From NCBI GenBank assembly GCA_016235165.1, contig JACRLX010000021.1, positions 62,001 to 126,000 on the forward strand: a stretch of DNA of 64,000 nucleotides. Reading direction: 5' to 3'. Origin of the DNA: Rhodocyclales bacterium (GTDB lineage: Bacteria > Pseudomonadota > Gammaproteobacteria > Burkholderiales > Rhodocyclaceae). The position numbers and the translations under genes are program-made. Positions 26,193 to 37,644 of the stretch are shown here, in pieces. The stretch's first letter is position 1. Each line of letters opens with the position of its first letter. A model generated the notes under the pieces. It ran no database searches. It was not told the DNA's origin and was given only the letters and a program-made list of their open reading frames with translations.

Positions 26193-27561
26193 GCCCTTTC
26201 CCCCGCTTGCCTTCGTCGACCTCGAAACCACCGGGGCCACGGCGACGGCCGACCGCATCACCGAAATCGGCATCATCGAAGTCGATGCGGAAGGGCTGCA
26301 CGAATGGTCCACCCTGGTCAAGCCCGGCGTACCGATCTCTTCCTTCATCGAAAGCCTGACCGGGATCTCCAACGCGATGGTCGCCACCGCGCCTGCCTTT
26401 GCCGATGTTGCCGACGAAGTTCTGGCGCGCCTCGACGGCAGGCTGTTCATCGCCCACAACGCGCGCTTCGACTACGGCTTCCTGAAAAATGAATTCAAGC
26501 GCACCGGCCGGGACTTTCGCGCCACCGTACTATGCACCGTCAAGCTCTCGCGCAAGCTGTTCCCGCAACACGCGCGGCATAACCTCGACAGCCTGGTCGA
26601 GCGTCATGGTTTGCAGGTCAGCGCACGCCATCGCGCCCTCGGCGATGCCCGGCTGATCCACCAGTTCTGGCAACAACTGCTCGCCGAGATCGAGCCCGGG
26701 CTGCTGGCCGCCACGGTGGCAAAGCTCACCGCCCGTCCCAGCTTGCCGGCCAATCTCGATGCCGGCGCGATCGATGCCCTGCCCGACGGACCTGGCGTCT
26801 ACCTGTTCCATGGCGAGAACGACTTGCCGCTGTATGTCGGCAAGAGTAACGGCGTCCGCAAGCGCGTGCTGGCGCATTTCGCCGCCGACCATGCGACGGC
26901 GAAGGAAATGGCTCTCGCCCAACAGGTGCGCCGCATCGAATGCATTCCGACCGGGGGCGAGATCGGCGCGCTGTTGCTCGAAGCCGCCTTGGTCAAGAAA
27001 TTGCAGCCGAGCCACAATCGCGTCCTGCGCCGCAACGACGAGCAGTGCTTCTGGCAACTGCATGAAGTCCGCGCCGGCGAATGGCGGCCGCAGCTACTGC
27101 TTTCCAGCGACCTGGGCGCCCAGCGCGGCGAGCAACTCTACGGGCCCTTCAAGACCGCACGCGAGGCCAAGAAGACGCTGCATGAACTGGCGCGCGAGCA
27201 CTGCCTTTGCCACGGCCTGCTCGGACTGGAAAAGCTCAAGCCCGGTCGCCCCTGCTTTGCCCACCAAGTGCAGCAATGCAAGGGCGCCTGCGTCGGCAAG
27301 GAGCCGGTCTCCTTCCATAGCGGGCGACTGATGGCGGCGCTGGCCAGGCTGCGACTGCGGGCCTGGCCCTTTCCGGGGCCGGCCTGGCTGCGCGAAGGCG
27401 AGGAGGTACTGCTCTTTGATCAATGGCGTCACCTCGGCACCGCGCGCAGCGAAGCCGACCTCTATGCCCTGCTGGAGAACCGGCTGCCGCCCTTCGACCG
27501 CGATGTCTACCGCATCGTGCTCGGCGCCGTCGAAGGCATGAGCCCGCTGGCCGGCGGCTGA
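26191..27561 (+). CDS. DnaQ-type exonuclease fused to a UvrC/Cho-like GIY-YIG nuclease
   Basis: The 456-residue protein joins two nuclease modules. An epsilon-like DEDDh 3'-5' exonuclease covers about 1-175: FVDLETTG, then HNARFDYGFL, and HRALGDARL near 148-156. A GIY-YIG domain follows (about 190-270; GPGVYLFHGENDLPLYVGKS). A UvrC-like linker continues with LCHGLLGLEKLKPGRPCF and HQVQQCKGACVGKE. It resembles Cho, which makes the 3' incision in nucleotide excision repair, fused to a proofreading-type exonuclease. It would be cytoplasmic and act on damaged DNA. Confidence 0.88.
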   Translation: MPFPPLAFVDLETTGATATADRITEIGIIEVDAEGLHEWSTLVKPGVPISSFIESLTGISNAMVATAPAFADVADEVLARLDGRLFIAHNARFDYGFLKNEFKRTGRDFRATVLCTVKLSRKLFPQHARHNLDSLVERHGLQVSARHRALGDARLIHQFWQQLLAEIEPGLLAATVAKLTARPSLPANLDAGAIDALPDGPGVYLFHGENDLPLYVGKSNGVRKRVLAHFAADHATAKEMALAQQVRRIECIPTGGEIGALLLEAALVKKLQPSHNRVLRRNDEQCFWQLHEVRAGEWRPQLLLSSDLGAQRGEQLYGPFKTAREAKKTLHELAREHCLCHGLLGLEKLKPGRPCFAHQVQQCKGACVGKEPVSFHSGRLMAALARLRLRAWPFPGPAWLREGEEVLLFDQWRHLGTARSEADLYALLENRLPPFDRDVYRIVLGAVEGMSPLAGG

Positions 27562-27570
27562 GGCCGACGC

Positions 27571-28494
27571 TTACTTGCCGTTGGCGGGTAGTGGTGGATT
27601 GCGCAACCGCGCCAGCTTGTCCTTGATCTCGGCCATCGCCGTGGCGGCGGCCTTTTCGCCCTCCAGCACCGCCTTGTGGCGCGCGGCAAAATCGGTGGCC
27701 GGCAATTCCGCGGTAAGCGGGCGGATCACCACGTCGGCCTCGATCGTTTCATGGCGGCTGATCGACTGCCCCATGATGGCGAAAGTCTGCAACAGCACAT
27801 CCAGGGTACTGGCGGTTTTGGCGTCGCGCGGCTTGGCCGAAATATCGACGGCGATCACGAAATTGGCCCCCAGCTTGCGCGCCGAACGCGCGGGTACCGG
27901 ACTCACCAGCCCGCCATCGACATATTCGCGGCCACTGATCGCGACCGGCTGGAACACGCCGGGCACGGTGGCGGAGGCGCGCACGGCCATGCCCGTATCG
28001 CCGCTGCGAAACAGGGTCAATTCACCGCTCGTGAGGTCGGTGGCGACCACACTGAAGCTGCGCGGCAGTTTTTCCAGCGTGCGATTGCCCACGGCGCGGT
28101 TGACGAATTTTTGCAGGGCCTCGCCCTTGAACACTCCGCGATCGGGCAGCGACCAGTCGCCGACCTGGCTCTGGTCCATTTCCATGGCCAGTTTCTGCAA
28201 CTCGAAACCGTTCAGGCCGCTGGCATACAGGGCGCCGACCACGGCGCCGGCGCTGGTGCCGACGATGACATCGGGAACGATGCCCTGGGCTTCCAGGGCC
28301 TTGATCACACCGACGTGGGCAAAGCCGCGCGCCGCGCCGCCGCCCAGCGCAAGGCCTATCTTTACGGGAACGGGGGCCGGCGGCGGGGCCGGCTTTTCGC
28401 CGAGCAGCGCGCAGCCTGAAAGCAGCGCGACGGCGAGCAGGGCGAAGCTCAGGCGCACATCAATGCGCGTGAAAGGCCGTCGTATTGCGGACAC
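27571..28494 (-). CDS. Patatin-like phospholipase, RssA-type, secreted or lipid-anchored
   Basis: The 307-residue protein has a signal/lipobox-like N-terminus (LLSGCALLG, Cys near 28). The patatin oxyanion hole GLALGGGAARGFAHVG (about 48-63), nucleophile GTSAGAVVG (about 80-88) and catalytic Asp in DGGLVSPVP (about 193-201) follow. Relatives are serine acyl hydrolases of uncertain substrate. It is convergent with the DnaQ-Cho fusion, nine bases apart. Confidence 0.9.
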   Translation of the reverse strand: MSAIRRPFTRIDVRLSFALLAVALLSGCALLGEKPAPPPAPVPVKIGLALGGGAARGFAHVGVIKALEAQGIVPDVIVGTSAGAVVGALYASGLNGFELQKLAMEMDQSQVGDWSLPDRGVFKGEALQKFVNRAVGNRTLEKLPRSFSVVATDLTSGELTLFRSGDTGMAVRASATVPGVFQPVAISGREYVDGGLVSPVPARSARKLGANFVIAVDISAKPRDAKTASTLDVLLQTFAIMGQSISRHETIEADVVIRPLTAELPATDFAARHKAVLEGEKAAATAMAEIKDKLARLRNPPLPANGK

Positions 28495-28518
28495 TACGAC
28501 GACCGTGGCGGACTTGTC

Positions 28519-28767
28519 TCAGCTCGACGCGCCGGGCTTGCGGCCGGGACTCTTGGGCGGAATGTAGCCGGCGACGCGGCAAAGCACGGCTTCGAACTTG
28601 GCGCCGTCGGCGCCGAAGCGCGTCACGCTGCACTTGGAAATCTCGCCACGCGCCGAAAGATCGGAGATGGAGCGACGCACTTTCGCCAGCGACAGGCCTG
28701 TCGCGGCAGCGATTTCGGAATCGAAACGCTGGCCGTTGGCCTTGAGGTATTGCATGATTTCTTGCAT
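28519..28767 (-). CDS. Small winged-helix-like DNA-binding protein
   Basis: From ATG 28767, with GGAG about ten bases upstream, the product is 82 residues: MQEIMQYLKANGQRFDSEIAA (in part), then TGLSLAKVRRSISDLSARGEI. This resembles a winged helix with a recognition helix at about 25-40. The tail is basic (KSPGRKPG). Such small proteins are common near tRNA or regulatory loci, but I cannot name the family. It is between the tRNA and the patatin gene on the same strand. Confidence 0.7.
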   Translation of the reverse strand: MQEIMQYLKANGQRFDSEIAAATGLSLAKVRRSISDLSARGEISKCSVTRFGADGAKFEAVLCRVAGYIPPKSPGRKPGASS

Positions 28768-28793
28768 ATCCGCTGCTCCGGGTAAGTTGAAGC

Positions 28794-28869
28794 TGGTGGG
28801 CCCAGCGAGACTCGAACTCGCAACCAAAGGATTATGAGTCCTCTGCTCTAACCATTGAGCTACAGGCCC
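28794..28869 (-). tRNA. tRNA with CAU anticodon, most like tRNA-Ile2 (lysidine-modified)
   Basis: The 76-nt minus-strand sequence folds as a cloverleaf. It has acceptor GGGCCTG pairing with the 3' arm, D arm AGCTCAATGGTTAGAGC, anticodon loop CTCATAA, T arm GAGTTCGAGTCTCGC in part, and an encoded CCA. The CAU anticodon fits elongator Met or Ile2. The body, especially TTAGAGCAGAGGA, looks closer to Ile2, which needs TilS to read AUA. It follows rpoD at 49 bases. Confidence 0.93.
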
Positions 28870-28918
28870 TGCTTGATACGGCGGCGGCCGCTGCTGCCGG
28901 GCCGCCGGTGCTGCATGT

Positions 28919-31189
<2,271 letters not shown>

Positions 31190-31299
31190 GTCTATCCTCG
31201 GCTAAGACTCGATTGCTGCGCTTGGGCGACGAAATGCCACCACCCGCGCGGGCAACCGACCCGACGCGCCATGAGAGCGCTGGGGAACCATTGATTATA

Positions 31300-33054
31300 T
31301 CACATGGAGCTGCCGCCCGCCGATCCGGATGCCGAACGCTTCAATGCCAGCAGCTCGGCCAGCCGCTGCTTGTCCCCGGCACTCAAACCATGCCGCGCAC
31401 GCTCGTTCAAGCGCTTGATTTCCATGGAAATCGCGGCCTGCCTCAGGTGCGCAATGGCGTCGTTGAAGACAGCCTCCAGGGCACCGGGCTCGATCTCGTC
31501 CACCATGCCGCCGAGGACTTCTGAAATCAGTGCTTCCTGCGGGCTGCCGCGGAAAAACTCCAGCATCAGGCCGAATCCGCCACTCGGCATCTCGCCATGT
31601 TCGATGGCGTCGGCAATCGCCGCCAGTGCCGACGACTCGATCAGTTCCGCATCGACCAGATCCAGCGGCAGGCGCGCTGCCCATTCCGGTTTGTGCAACA
31701 GGATTTCCAGCAGTTTGCGCTCGACCGAGGAGGGGGCCGGACGCTGCTTCATCTGCGGCGGGGCGTAGCGGGTCCGCGCCAGCGGCTTCAGCCCGCACTG
31801 GGCTTCGACTTCGGCCTGCGAGACCTGCGCCCGACGCGCGATTTCCTTGGTCACCTGGACGCGCAGGATGGGTGCGCTCATTTTCTGCAACAGCGGTTTG
31901 GCAGCATGGACCAGCGCCGCGCGTCCTTCCGCCGAATTCGTGTCATTGCGCTTCACCAGTTCGCGCACCAGAAACTCGGAAAGCCGCGTCGCGTTGCGCG
32001 CCTGGTGGAGGAAGGCCTCGCGCCCATGCTCACGGACGAACTCGTCTGGGTCCTGGTCGCCGGACATTTGCAGGATCTCGACCACCTTGTTGTCGGAAAG
32101 ATGCCCCAGGCTGACTTCCATGGCCCGCCAGGCGGCGCGATCGCCGGCCTCGTCGCGGTCGAAGCAGAACACCACGCGGTCGGCGAGCTTGAGCAGGCGC
32201 TGCACGTTGGCATCGGTGGCGGCGGTGCCCAGCGTCGCCACCACGTTTTCGACCCCGCTCTGGGCCAGGCCGACGACGTCCATGTAGCCCTCGACCACGA
32301 GCACCATGTCCTGTTCCTGGATCGCCTTGCGCGCCTGGGTCAGACCGTAGAGTTCGCGTCCCTTCTCGAACAGCGGCGTCTCCGGCGAATTCAGGTACTT
32401 CGGCTCGCCCTGGCCAATGACGCGGCCGCCGAAGCCAATGACATTGCCGCGTTGGTCGAGTATCGGAAACATCACCCGGTCGCGGAAGCGATCGTAGCGC
32501 CGGCCCTGGTCGTTGACGATGACCAGGCCACATTCGACCAGGTCGGCATCGCTGTAGTCCGGAAACGCCTGCTCCAGCCCCTGCCAGGCATCCGGCGCAT
32601 AGCCAAGGCCGAAGCGGGCGGCGATCTCGCCGGAGACGCCGCGCCCCTTGAAATAGTCGATGGCTTTGGGCGAGGCCTTGAGCTGTTCGCGATAAAAGCG
32701 CGCGGCACGCGCCATCAGTTCGGTCAAGGGCGCCTTCTTCGCCCGTTCGGCGCGGTGGCGTTCTTCCTGCGGCACCTGCAGGCCGACCGAGGAGGCGAGA
32801 TCTTCCACCGCCTCGATGAAACCGATCCCGGCATGCTGCATCAGGAAGCCGATCGCGCTGCCGTGGGCGCCGCAACCGAAGCAGTGGTAGAACTGCTTTG
32901 ACGGGCTAACCGTGAAGGACGGGGTTTTCTCGGAATGAAACGGACAGCAGGCGCTGTAGTTGGCCCCCGCCTTCTTCAGCGGCACATAGCGTTCCACCAC
33001 ATCGACGATATCGACGCGGCCCAGCAGTTCCTGGACGAAGCTCTCGGGGATCAC
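31300..33054 (-). CDS. dnaG: DNA primase
   Basis: DnaG makes RNA primers at the replication fork. The 584-residue protein has the CHC2 zinc finger (CCPFHSEKTPSFTVS and FHCFGCG-like HCFGCGAHG, about 35-65). The TOPRIM core includes MVLVVEGYMDVVGL (about 260-273) and FCFDRDEAGDRAAWRA (about 305-320). The C-terminal DnaB-interaction region follows. It lies 20 bases after yqeY and 110 bases before rpoD. Confidence 0.98.
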   Translation of the reverse strand: MIPESFVQELLGRVDIVDVVERYVPLKKAGANYSACCPFHSEKTPSFTVSPSKQFYHCFGCGAHGSAIGFLMQHAGIGFIEAVEDLASSVGLQVPQEERHRAERAKKAPLTELMARAARFYREQLKASPKAIDYFKGRGVSGEIAARFGLGYAPDAWQGLEQAFPDYSDADLVECGLVIVNDQGRRYDRFRDRVMFPILDQRGNVIGFGGRVIGQGEPKYLNSPETPLFEKGRELYGLTQARKAIQEQDMVLVVEGYMDVVGLAQSGVENVVATLGTAATDANVQRLLKLADRVVFCFDRDEAGDRAAWRAMEVSLGHLSDNKVVEILQMSGDQDPDEFVREHGREAFLHQARNATRLSEFLVRELVKRNDTNSAEGRAALVHAAKPLLQKMSAPILRVQVTKEIARRAQVSQAEVEAQCGLKPLARTRYAPPQMKQRPAPSSVERKLLEILLHKPEWAARLPLDLVDAELIESSALAAIADAIEHGEMPSGGFGLMLEFFRGSPQEALISEVLGGMVDEIEPGALEAVFNDAIAHLRQAAISMEIKRLNERARHGLSAGDKQRLAELLALKRSASGSAGGSSM

Positions 33055-33073
33055 GCGGGCATTATGCCGCGCA

Positions 33074-33523
33074 TCAGCCGCCGGCCAGCTTCGCCTTCAC
33101 CAGCTTCGAAACCTCGCCCATGTCGGCGCGGCCGGCGACCTGGGGTTTGACCAGGGCGATGACCTTGCCCATGTCGGCCGGCCCCTTGGCGCCGGATTCG
33201 GCGACGGCGGCGGCAACGATGGCCTCGACTTCGGTCGCCGACAAGCCTTGCGGCATGTAGCCGGCCAGCACGCCCGCCTCGAACTTCTCGGCGTCGGCCA
33301 GATCCTGGCGCTGCGCAGCCTCGTACTGGGTGATCGAGTCCTTGCGCTGCTTGAGCATCTTTTCGATCACCGCCACCACCACGGCATCGGTGATCTCGAC
33401 CTTGTCGTCTACGCGCTTTTGCTTGAGCGCGGCGCGCAACAGGCTCAAGGCATCCTTGCGGGCCTTGTCGCCGGCCTTCAAGGCGGCCTTCCAGTCGTCG
33501 TCGATGCGGGTTTCCAGGCTCAT
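33074..33523 (-). CDS. yqeY: YqeY/GatB-tail-like protein
   Basis: The 149-residue protein matches YqeY in length and motifs: MSLETRIDDDWKAALKAGDK, LSLLRAALKQKRVD, YMPQGLSATEV and DMGKVIALVKPQVAGRADM. YqeY resembles the tRNA-binding tail of GatB; its cellular role is unclear. It is between rpsU and dnaG, the usual betaproteobacterial position. Confidence 0.95.
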   Translation of the reverse strand: MSLETRIDDDWKAALKAGDKARKDALSLLRAALKQKRVDDKVEITDAVVVAVIEKMLKQRKDSITQYEAAQRQDLADAEKFEAGVLAGYMPQGLSATEVEAIVAAAVAESGAKGPADMGKVIALVKPQVAGRADMGEVSKLVKAKLAGG

Positions 33524-33582
33524 GTGTTTCTGGGTCCGATGGATACCGTCCAGCCCCCAGACCGGACATTACTGTGCATACC

Positions 33583-33602
33583 GTCCGGCCTCCCGGCCGG
33601 AC
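33583..33602. repeat. Small hairpin between rpsU and yqeY
   Basis: GTCCGGCC and GGCCGGAC form an 8-bp stem around TCCC. It lies close to the longer rpsU hairpin and may contribute to attenuation between rpsU and downstream genes. Confidence 0.4.
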
Positions 33603-33610
33603 ATAAAGTA

Positions 33611-33636
33611 CGAAAACCGCCGGAAGGCGGTTTTCG
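33611..33636 (-). terminator. Hairpin downstream of rpsU
   Basis: A perfect 11-bp stem (CGAAAACCGCC and its complement) with a GGAA loop lies 48 bases after the rpsU stop. It is followed on the minus strand by TACTTTATG, a weak U-run. This fits a partial terminator, letting rpsU be expressed above dnaG and rpoD as in the E. coli macromolecular synthesis operon. Confidence 0.65.
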
Positions 33637-33683
33637 CTGGATTCAGGTACTACTGCGCGGCTCGCTTGGCGAACCGCAGGAAA

Positions 33684-33896
33684 TCAGTACAGCTTCGGCG
33701 GCAGCAGCTGGCTGCGGATGCGCTTGTGATGGCGCTTCACGGCGGCAGCGGCCTTGCGCTTGCGCTCGGTGGTGGGCTTCTCGTAGAACTCGCGGGCACG
33801 CAGTTCGGTGAGCAGGCCAGTCTTCTCGATCGCACGCTTGAAACGGCGGATCGCCACTTCGAAGGGCTCGTTTTCCTTGACACGAATTCCGGGCAT
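33684..33896 (-). CDS. rpsU: 30S ribosomal protein S21
   Basis: The 70-residue protein starts [21 protein letters not shown] and has the highly basic ending typical of S21 ([17 protein letters not shown]). It binds the 16S rRNA platform near the anti-Shine-Dalgarno end. It is the first gene of the macromolecular synthesis cluster and probably has its own promoter in the 33897-33970 gap. Confidence 0.98.
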   Translation of the reverse strand: MPGIRVKENEPFEVAIRRFKRAIEKTGLLTELRAREFYEKPTTERKRKAAAAVKRHHKRIRSQLLPPKLY

Positions 33897-33970
33897 TGCC
33901 TTGATCCTGAAACGGGGAAAGGCGCGCATTCTAACCACTTCGCCGTCGAAGTCAAACACTTCCGTTCGAT

Positions 33971-35044
33971 TCAGGCGAGGACTTGCACCAGATATCGTGC
34001 CGCCTCGGCACCCCCCTCCGGATCGGGTCGGGTCGACGCCGGCTGCCGCCACAGGGCGTCCAGCATGGGCATGAAGCTGCCCGCCAGCAGCGCCTCGCGC
34101 CCGATGGCCGCGGCGCGGCCATGTTGCGCCAGCCAGGCGGCGAAATGCGGGGTTTCGGGCCAGTCGTCTCGTTCCAGATAAACAATCGGCGTAGCCGCGC
34201 AGGCCGCCTCGACAAAGGTGCCATAACCGGGCTTGGTGATCACCGCATCGACACTGGCGAGCAGGTCGGCAAAGCGGGCTTCGGCTGGATCGAAGCCGCG
34301 CAAGTCACTCCGGGGAAATGCCGCTGGCGCCCCCGGCAACAGCCAGCAGACATCCTGTCGGACCGGCAAACGCTCGGTTGCAAGGGGGAAATCCATGCCG
34401 CCCATGGCTACCAAAAGCCAGCGCCTACTCTCATCCAGACCCAGCAAGCGTGACAAATACCCACGATCACGCTGCCCGACCGTGGCCACCGGGCCGAGCG
34501 TAGTCCGGTGCTTGAAATCGGACATCGGCAAGCCCGGCGTGAAACACAGAAACGCGGCCGCCGCGTGGTAGGCCTCCAGAATCTGGGCGTGGATCGGGCC
34601 GGCCCAGGCTTCGCCGCCAAAGTAATGGGCAAACATGTCGGCCCAGTTGAGCGAGGACATGCCAACCGCCGGAATGCCGGCCTCGGCCGCGGCGGCCAGC
34701 GGCAGGTAGGCGGCATTGCTCAGCACGGCATCGACTTTCCGCCGCCGCAGTTCGTCCGCCTCGGCCGCCACGCGCTGCGCCCAGTCGGCGTGAAACTCCC
34801 GATACCTTTGGGCACTGCCAACGCGATCGATATCCACTGCGTTGTGCATCAGGAAGCCAAAATCGCGCGCCTCCGGGATATGCGCGAACTCACCTTCGAC
34901 GCGCGCCCTCAACCTGGCCAATGGCAAGCCGCTACGCAGGCTCAGGCGCAGGCCGGCCAGCAAGTGGCGCAAGGCATTCAGCACCGGCGCGGTCTGGGCA
35001 AGATGGCCCAGGCCATGCGCCGAGATATCGACCAGCAAGTGCAC
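33971..35044 (-). CDS. Glycosyltransferase-like protein (GT-B/MurG-like fold)
   Basis: The 357-residue protein starts [20 protein letters not shown], a nucleotide-sugar-enzyme-like beginning. It has [12 protein letters not shown] mid-protein and [21 protein letters not shown] near 290, the donor-site motif of GT-B glycosyltransferases. No membrane helix is evident. The acceptor is unknown. It is three bases upstream of nothing on the minus strand but follows the receiver-like gene by six bases, so the two are probably cotranscribed. Confidence 0.75.
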   Translation of the reverse strand: MHLLVDISAHGLGHLAQTAPVLNALRHLLAGLRLSLRSGLPLARLRARVEGEFAHIPEARDFGFLMHNAVDIDRVGSAQRYREFHADWAQRVAAEADELRRRKVDAVLSNAAYLPLAAAAEAGIPAVGMSSLNWADMFAHYFGGEAWAGPIHAQILEAYHAAAAFLCFTPGLPMSDFKHRTTLGPVATVGQRDRGYLSRLLGLDESRRWLLVAMGGMDFPLATERLPVRQDVCWLLPGAPAAFPRSDLRGFDPAEARFADLLASVDAVITKPGYGTFVEAACAATPIVYLERDDWPETPHFAAWLAQHGRAAAIGREALLAGSFMPMLDALWRQPASTRPDPEGGAEAARYLVQVLA

Positions 35045-35050
35045 CGGGGT

Positions 35051-35377
35051 TCAGATTTCCAGTTGCAGCAGGCGCGCCACGCGCCGGTCGACAAAGCTGC
35101 GCGCAGCGATGTCGTTGGCACCGGCAGCCTTGGCCGCGCCCACGGCCTCGTCGTTATAGGTGGCAAAGCAGGCGATGATGGTCACCTCGGGATGTCGTGC
35201 GCGACGACTGGCGATCTCGTCGAGGGCATCGCGGCGACCAAGGTCGATGACGATGCAGTCGGGCTTTTCCTCGCTGGTGGCCGCCAGCATTTCGACGCCG
35301 GCAGCCGTCCAGGTCGCGTTGAGATGCAGGCGCGTGGTGATGTCGTGACACAGCAGCAGAATTTTCTTGTCGTTCAT
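35051..35377 (-). CDS. Receiver-like protein, degenerate
   Basis: The 108-residue protein has a CheY-like pattern: KILLLCHDITTR at the start, CIVIDLG (Asp near 45), then IIACFATYNDEAVGAAKAAGANDIAARS. The N-terminal acidic pair is reduced to one Asp and the conserved Lys near the end is missing, so normal phosphoryl signalling is doubtful. It lies just upstream of the glycosyltransferase-like gene on the same strand. Confidence 0.65.
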   Translation of the reverse strand: MNDKKILLLCHDITTRLHLNATWTAAGVEMLAATSEEKPDCIVIDLGRRDALDEIASRRARHPEVTIIACFATYNDEAVGAAKAAGANDIAARSFVDRRVARLLQLEI

Positions 35378-35393
35378 TCCCTATCCCCGATGA

Positions 35394-35419
35394 ATCGCCG
35401 TGTCGCCGGCGCCGACTTT
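35394..35419 (-). repeat. 26-bp dispersed repeat, copy 6 (intergenic)
   Basis: 24 of 26 positions match. It lies in the divergent gap between the receiver-like gene and the SplB-like gene. Confidence 0.85.
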
Positions 35420-35496
35420 TGTCGATTCGATGCCGGATTCTGCCATGCCGCTCCGGCTCGCCGCGAACGCCCGCGCGAGCAGCTTCCACACAACAG

Positions 35497-35512
35497 CTGT
35501 ATATAATACCAG
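35497..35512. promoter_or_regulatory. LexA-like box overlapping a TATAAT hexamer
   Basis: CTGT-N8-CCAG differs by one base from the LexA consensus CTGT-N8-ACAG. The spacer includes TATAAT at 35502-35507. The start codon of the SplB-like gene begins at 35514, so a transcript from this -10 would be leaderless. SOS control is inferred, not shown. Confidence 0.45.
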
Positions 35513-35513
35513 C

Positions 35514-36587
35514 ATGAGTACCGGGAATCCGCGCAAGGGCCGTGGCGCCGTGCTCTCGCCCGACGGCCGCTTCGACGCCTGGCAGCGCGAGACGACCGAC
35601 GACGGCTGGTGGCAGGACGACGAGGCAGCACCCGCCACCGAACTGATCGTCGACACGGCGAAAACGGTGATCACCTACAACCGCTCACCGGACATTCCCT
35701 ACGACCGCTCGATCAATCCCTATCGGGGCTGCGAGCATGGCTGCGCCTACTGCTTTGCGCGACCCTCGCATGCTTACCTGGGTCTCTCTCCCGGCCTCGA
35801 TTTCGAGACCCGCCTGGCCTGCAAGGCCGATGCCGCCGACTGCCTGCGTGCCGAATTGTCCAAACCCGGCTACGCCTGCCGGGCCGTGGCGCTGGGCATC
35901 AACACCGATGCCTGGCAGCCGGTGGAGCGCCGCCTGCGCATCACGCGCGGCATCCTCGAAGTGCTGGCCGAAACGCGCCATCCGGTGACCATCGTCACCA
36001 AGTCGGCGTTGATCCTGCGCGACATCGACCTGCTGGCCGACATGGCGCGCGATGGGCTGGCCCACGTCGCAGTGTCGATCACCACGCTCGATCCCGCGCT
36101 GGCAAGAAGCATGGAGCCGCGCGCGCCGTCGCCCCAGCGCCGACTTTCGGTGATAAGGGCGCTTGCTGCCGCCGGCATCCCCACCGCGGTGATGGTGGCG
36201 CCGCTGATCCCGGCGCTGACGGACCATGAAATGGAATCCATCCTCGGCGCGGCACGCGACGCGGGTGCCAGCGCCGCCGGCTATATCCTGCTGCGCCTGC
36301 CGCACGAGGTGAAGCCGCTGTTTCGCGCCTGGCTACAAGCCCGCTACCCACAGCGGATGACGCATGTCTATAGCCTGATGCGCCAGCTTCACGGCGGCCG
36401 CGAATACGACAGCACATTCGGCACGCGCCAGCGCGGCAGCGGCCCGCTGGCGGAAATCGTTGCCCAGCGCTTTCGCGGCGCCACGCGCCGGCTGGGGCTG
36501 GATGCGCCCACGCTACCTCTCAATATCGGCGCCTTCCGGCCACCGCCGCGCCCGCAAGCGCCGCTGCCGCAAATGACATTGTTCTGA
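35514..36587 (+). CDS. PA0069/SplB-like radical SAM protein
   Basis: The 357-residue protein begins [20 protein letters not shown]. It contains [20 protein letters not shown] (about 62-81), the CxxxCxxC cluster of the COG1533 group that includes spore photoproduct lyase. Later motifs include [10 protein letters not shown] and [11 protein letters not shown]. Relatives are uncharacterised outside Bacillus-type SplB. An ATG directly abuts a LexA-like box. Residues near 205-212 (PSPQRRLS) correspond to a diverged dispersed repeat. Confidence 0.85.
   Translation: MSTGNPRKGRGAVLSPDGRFDAWQRETTDDGWWQDDEAAPATELIVDTAKTVITYNRSPDIPYDRSINPYRGCEHGCAYCFARPSHAYLGLSPGLDFETRLACKADAADCLRAELSKPGYACRAVALGINTDAWQPVERRLRITRGILEVLAETRHPVTIVTKSALILRDIDLLADMARDGLAHVAVSITTLDPALARSMEPRAPSPQRRLSVIRALAAAGIPTAVMVAPLIPALTDHEMESILGAARDAGASAAGYILLRLPHEVKPLFRAWLQARYPQRMTHVYSLMRQLHGGREYDSTFGTRQRGSGPLAEIVAQRFRGATRRLGLDAPTLPLNIGAFRPPPRPQAPLPQMTLF
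36122..36147 (-). repeat. 26-bp dispersed repeat, copy 7 (in the SplB-like gene, diverged)
   Basis: About 21 of 26 positions match. The encoded PSPQRRLS overlaps a motif that is conserved in this protein family, so the match may partly be coincidental. Confidence 0.45.
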
Positions 36588-36624
36588 AGGCGACGATGAA
36601 CGGCCACCGGTAGAATGCCGCACG

Positions 36625-37644
36625 ATGAAAGTGCTCGGCATTGAATCTTCCTGCGACGAAACCGGCGTCGCGCTCTACGACACCGAGCGCGGCCTGCTCG
36701 GCCACGCGGTGCATACCCAGGTGGCGATGCACGAAGCCTATGGCGGCGTGGTGCCGGAGCTGGCTTCGCGCGACCACATCCGGCGCCTGATACCGCTGCT
36801 GGAAAATGTGCTGGCGCAGGCGCACTGCGGACGCGGCGAGATCGACGCAATTGCCTATACCGCAGGGCCTGGGCTGGCCGGCGCCCTGCTGGTCGGCGCC
36901 AGTTTCGCCGAGGCCCTGGCCATGGCGCTCGATGTGCCGGCGCTGCCGGTGCACCACCTCGAAGGCCACCTGCTGTCGCCCCTGCTGGCCGATGAAGCGC
37001 CGGCATACCCTTTCATCGCCCTGCTGGTTTCCGGCGGCCACACGCAGCTGATGCGCGTGACGCGCGTCGGCGACTACCAACTGCTTGGCGAATCGCTGGA
37101 TGACGCGGCGGGAGAGGCTTTCGACAAGACCGCCAAACTGCTGGGACTGGGCTACCCCGGCGGCCCGGCGCTGGCAAAGCTGGCCGAGGCGGGAACGCCG
37201 GGGCGCTTCAAGCTGCCGCGTCCGATGCTCAACAGTGGCGATCTTTCCTTCAGTTTTTCCGGGCTGAAAACCGCGGTGCTGACGGCCGCGCGAACGCGGA
37301 ACCTGAGCGAAGCCGACAAGGCCGACCTCGCGGCGGAATTTCAGGAAGCCGTCACCGAAGTGCTGACGGCCAAGGCCGTCGCGGCGTGTCGCCAGCACCG
37401 ACTTTCATCGTTGGTGGTGGCCGGCGGCGTCGGCGCCAATCGCCGCTTGCGCCAAGGCATGGATGCGGCGTTGGCGAAAATCGGCGGCCGTGTGTACTAC
37501 CCCGCGCTGGAACTGTGCACCGACAACGGCGCCATGATCGCCTACTGCGGCGCGCAGCGCCTGCTGCAAAGCGCAGCCGCGCAAGGCAGCGGTGCCTTCG
37601 CGGTGCGCCCGCGCTGGCCGCTGGCCGAACTATCCCTGGGCTAG
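36625..37644 (+). CDS. tsaD: tRNA N6-adenosine threonylcarbamoyltransferase TsaD
   Basis: TsaD transfers threonylcarbamoyl to A37 of ANN-decoding tRNAs. The 339-residue protein begins [19 protein letters not shown]. The metal motif HHLEGH is near 111-116 and [10 protein letters not shown] near 132-141. [14 protein letters not shown] is near 265-278, and [14 protein letters not shown] near the end. Residues CRQHRLS just before LVVAGGV are encoded by a copy of the dispersed repeat. Its stop overlaps that of the cNMP gene on the other strand. Confidence 0.97.
   Translation: MKVLGIESSCDETGVALYDTERGLLGHAVHTQVAMHEAYGGVVPELASRDHIRRLIPLLENVLAQAHCGRGEIDAIAYTAGPGLAGALLVGASFAEALAMALDVPALPVHHLEGHLLSPLLADEAPAYPFIALLVSGGHTQLMRVTRVGDYQLLGESLDDAAGEAFDKTAKLLGLGYPGGPALAKLAEAGTPGRFKLPRPMLNSGDLSFSFSGLKTAVLTAARTRNLSEADKADLAAEFQEAVTEVLTAKAVAACRQHRLSSLVVAGGVGANRRLRQGMDAALAKIGGRVYYPALELCTDNGAMIAYCGAQRLLQSAAAQGSGAFAVRPRWPLAELSLG
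37380..37405 (-). repeat. 26-bp dispersed repeat, copy 8 (in tsaD)
   Basis: About 21-22 of 26 positions match. It is read as CRQHRLS in the loop before a conserved beta strand. Confidence 0.65.

Noticed and set aside
36001-36023. AAGTCGGCGTTG in the SplB-like gene as a further repeat copy
   Set aside because: Only the first 12 bases match and the encoded [10 protein letters not shown] fits the protein family without invoking the repeat.
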